From: Piezodorus guildinii
Taxonomy: Eukaryota; Arthropoda; Insecta; Hemiptera; Pentatomidae
Assembly (NCBI GenBank): GCA_023052935.1
Contig: CM041294.1
Location: forward strand, 88,458,616 to 88,522,615
Reading direction: 5' to 3'
DNA length: 64,000 bases
Shown here: positions 63,680 to 64,000 of the stretch, one piece after another
Position numbering within the stretch: position 1 is the stretch's first letter
Layout: each line of letters starts with the position of its first letter
Translations under genes and position numbers: made by a program
Notes under the pieces: generated by a model
The model's database searches: none
Told to the model about the DNA's origin: nothing
What the model saw: the letters and a program-made list of their open reading frames with translations, nothing else

Positions 63680-64000
63680 ATAATAAAAGGCTTACCGAAC
63701 CCGAAGGTTCGATGCCGATACCACCAAACTTCGCCTGCATAGACTCGTCCAATGTTCGCCGGTCAAGCCCAAGCCCCCAAGATCAGTCTTAATGCAATCC
63801 TCCCATCGACGCTTCGGCCTACCTTTCGCACGCCTACTTGTCGGTTCAGCGAATATCAAATATTTTACGCAGTACCTTATTTTCGAAAACCTTAAGCCAT
63901 TGTTCATCCTTCAAAGTAAGCGGCCACGTTTCACATCCGTAAAGAACCGTCGGAAGAATAATAGTTTTATAAATTATAACCTTTAAGTTTTTAGACAGAA
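63680..64000 (-). mobile_element. LINE 3' end, running off the window
   Basis: The minus strand gives WPLTLKDEQWLKVFENKVL near 63880-63930 and RAKGRPKRRWEDCIKTDLGG at 63775-63835, ending in an (AAT)n tail at 63672-63687. Same family as the fragment inside the Helitron (56330-56930). The upstream part lies beyond 64000. Confidence 0.8.

Overview
This is a gene-poor, AT-rich, intron-bearing nuclear segment of an arthropod, most likely an insect. The evidence is spliced genes with TATA boxes and GTAAGT donors, RNA polymerase II style promoters, and a dense layer of Jockey, RTE-like, CR1-like and I-type LINEs, mariner/Tc1, hAT, Helitron and SINE copies. I cannot name the species from the sequence alone.

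Host genes. Three paralogous genes on the + strand make up the host content. Gene A (large exon 8823-10832; first exon not found, probably left of the window) and gene C (first exon 23162-23191, large exon 42195-43643) encode secreted proteins with a conserved amino-terminal domain, three LDL-receptor class A modules, a six-cysteine module and a polar tail. Gene B (first exon 16546-16581, large exon 19970-21022) shares the same exon design and the GCWS start of the mature protein. It has no LDLa modules and instead carries an 18-bp coding minisatellite. Exons 1 of B and C encode almost only a short hydrophobic signal sequence. They share a promoter layout: a TATCAGT (GATA-type) site just upstream of a TATA box. 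Introns are 3.4 kb (B) and 19 kb (C). Gene A has an in-frame TAA in its last tail repeat. Gene C is followed by a 2.4-kb eroded coding tail.

Transposon layout. 1-8800: a decayed Jockey-like LINE, a foldback repeat, a direct duplication enclosing an inverted LINE piece, and several antisense CR1-like 3' ends. 11.4-19.9 kb: LINE fragments, a tRNA-type SINE and copies of an unclassified repeat here called Rep1. 21-25 kb: a SINE, a decayed Tc1/mariner and Rep1 with a tRNA-half insertion. 25.6-30.4 kb: an intact Jockey element with both ORFs and a 51-bp target duplication. 30.5-42 kb: RTE-like fragments, a TIR element, a nested hAT, a 5'-inverted RTE-like LINE, CR1-like and I-type LINEs and an internally deleted mariner. 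All of 23.2-42.2 kb lies inside the intron of gene C. 46.5-64 kb: LINE fragments, a 310-bp palindromic MITE, SINEs, a hAT element carrying a LINE, and a Helitron containing a 122-bp-arm perfect palindrome with a hammerhead-ribozyme-like core. Further Rep1, Tc1/mariner and RTE-like copies follow.

Best leads: (1) the fast-changing secreted LDLa family with its shared GATA-TATA promoter and eroding tails; (2) the Penelope-type hammerhead palindrome inserted in a Helitron with a 14-bp duplication; (3) the intact Jockey element with a very long target duplication and abutting TAA-ATG ORFs. No CRISPR array, rRNA gene, intact tRNA gene or bacterial operon is present.
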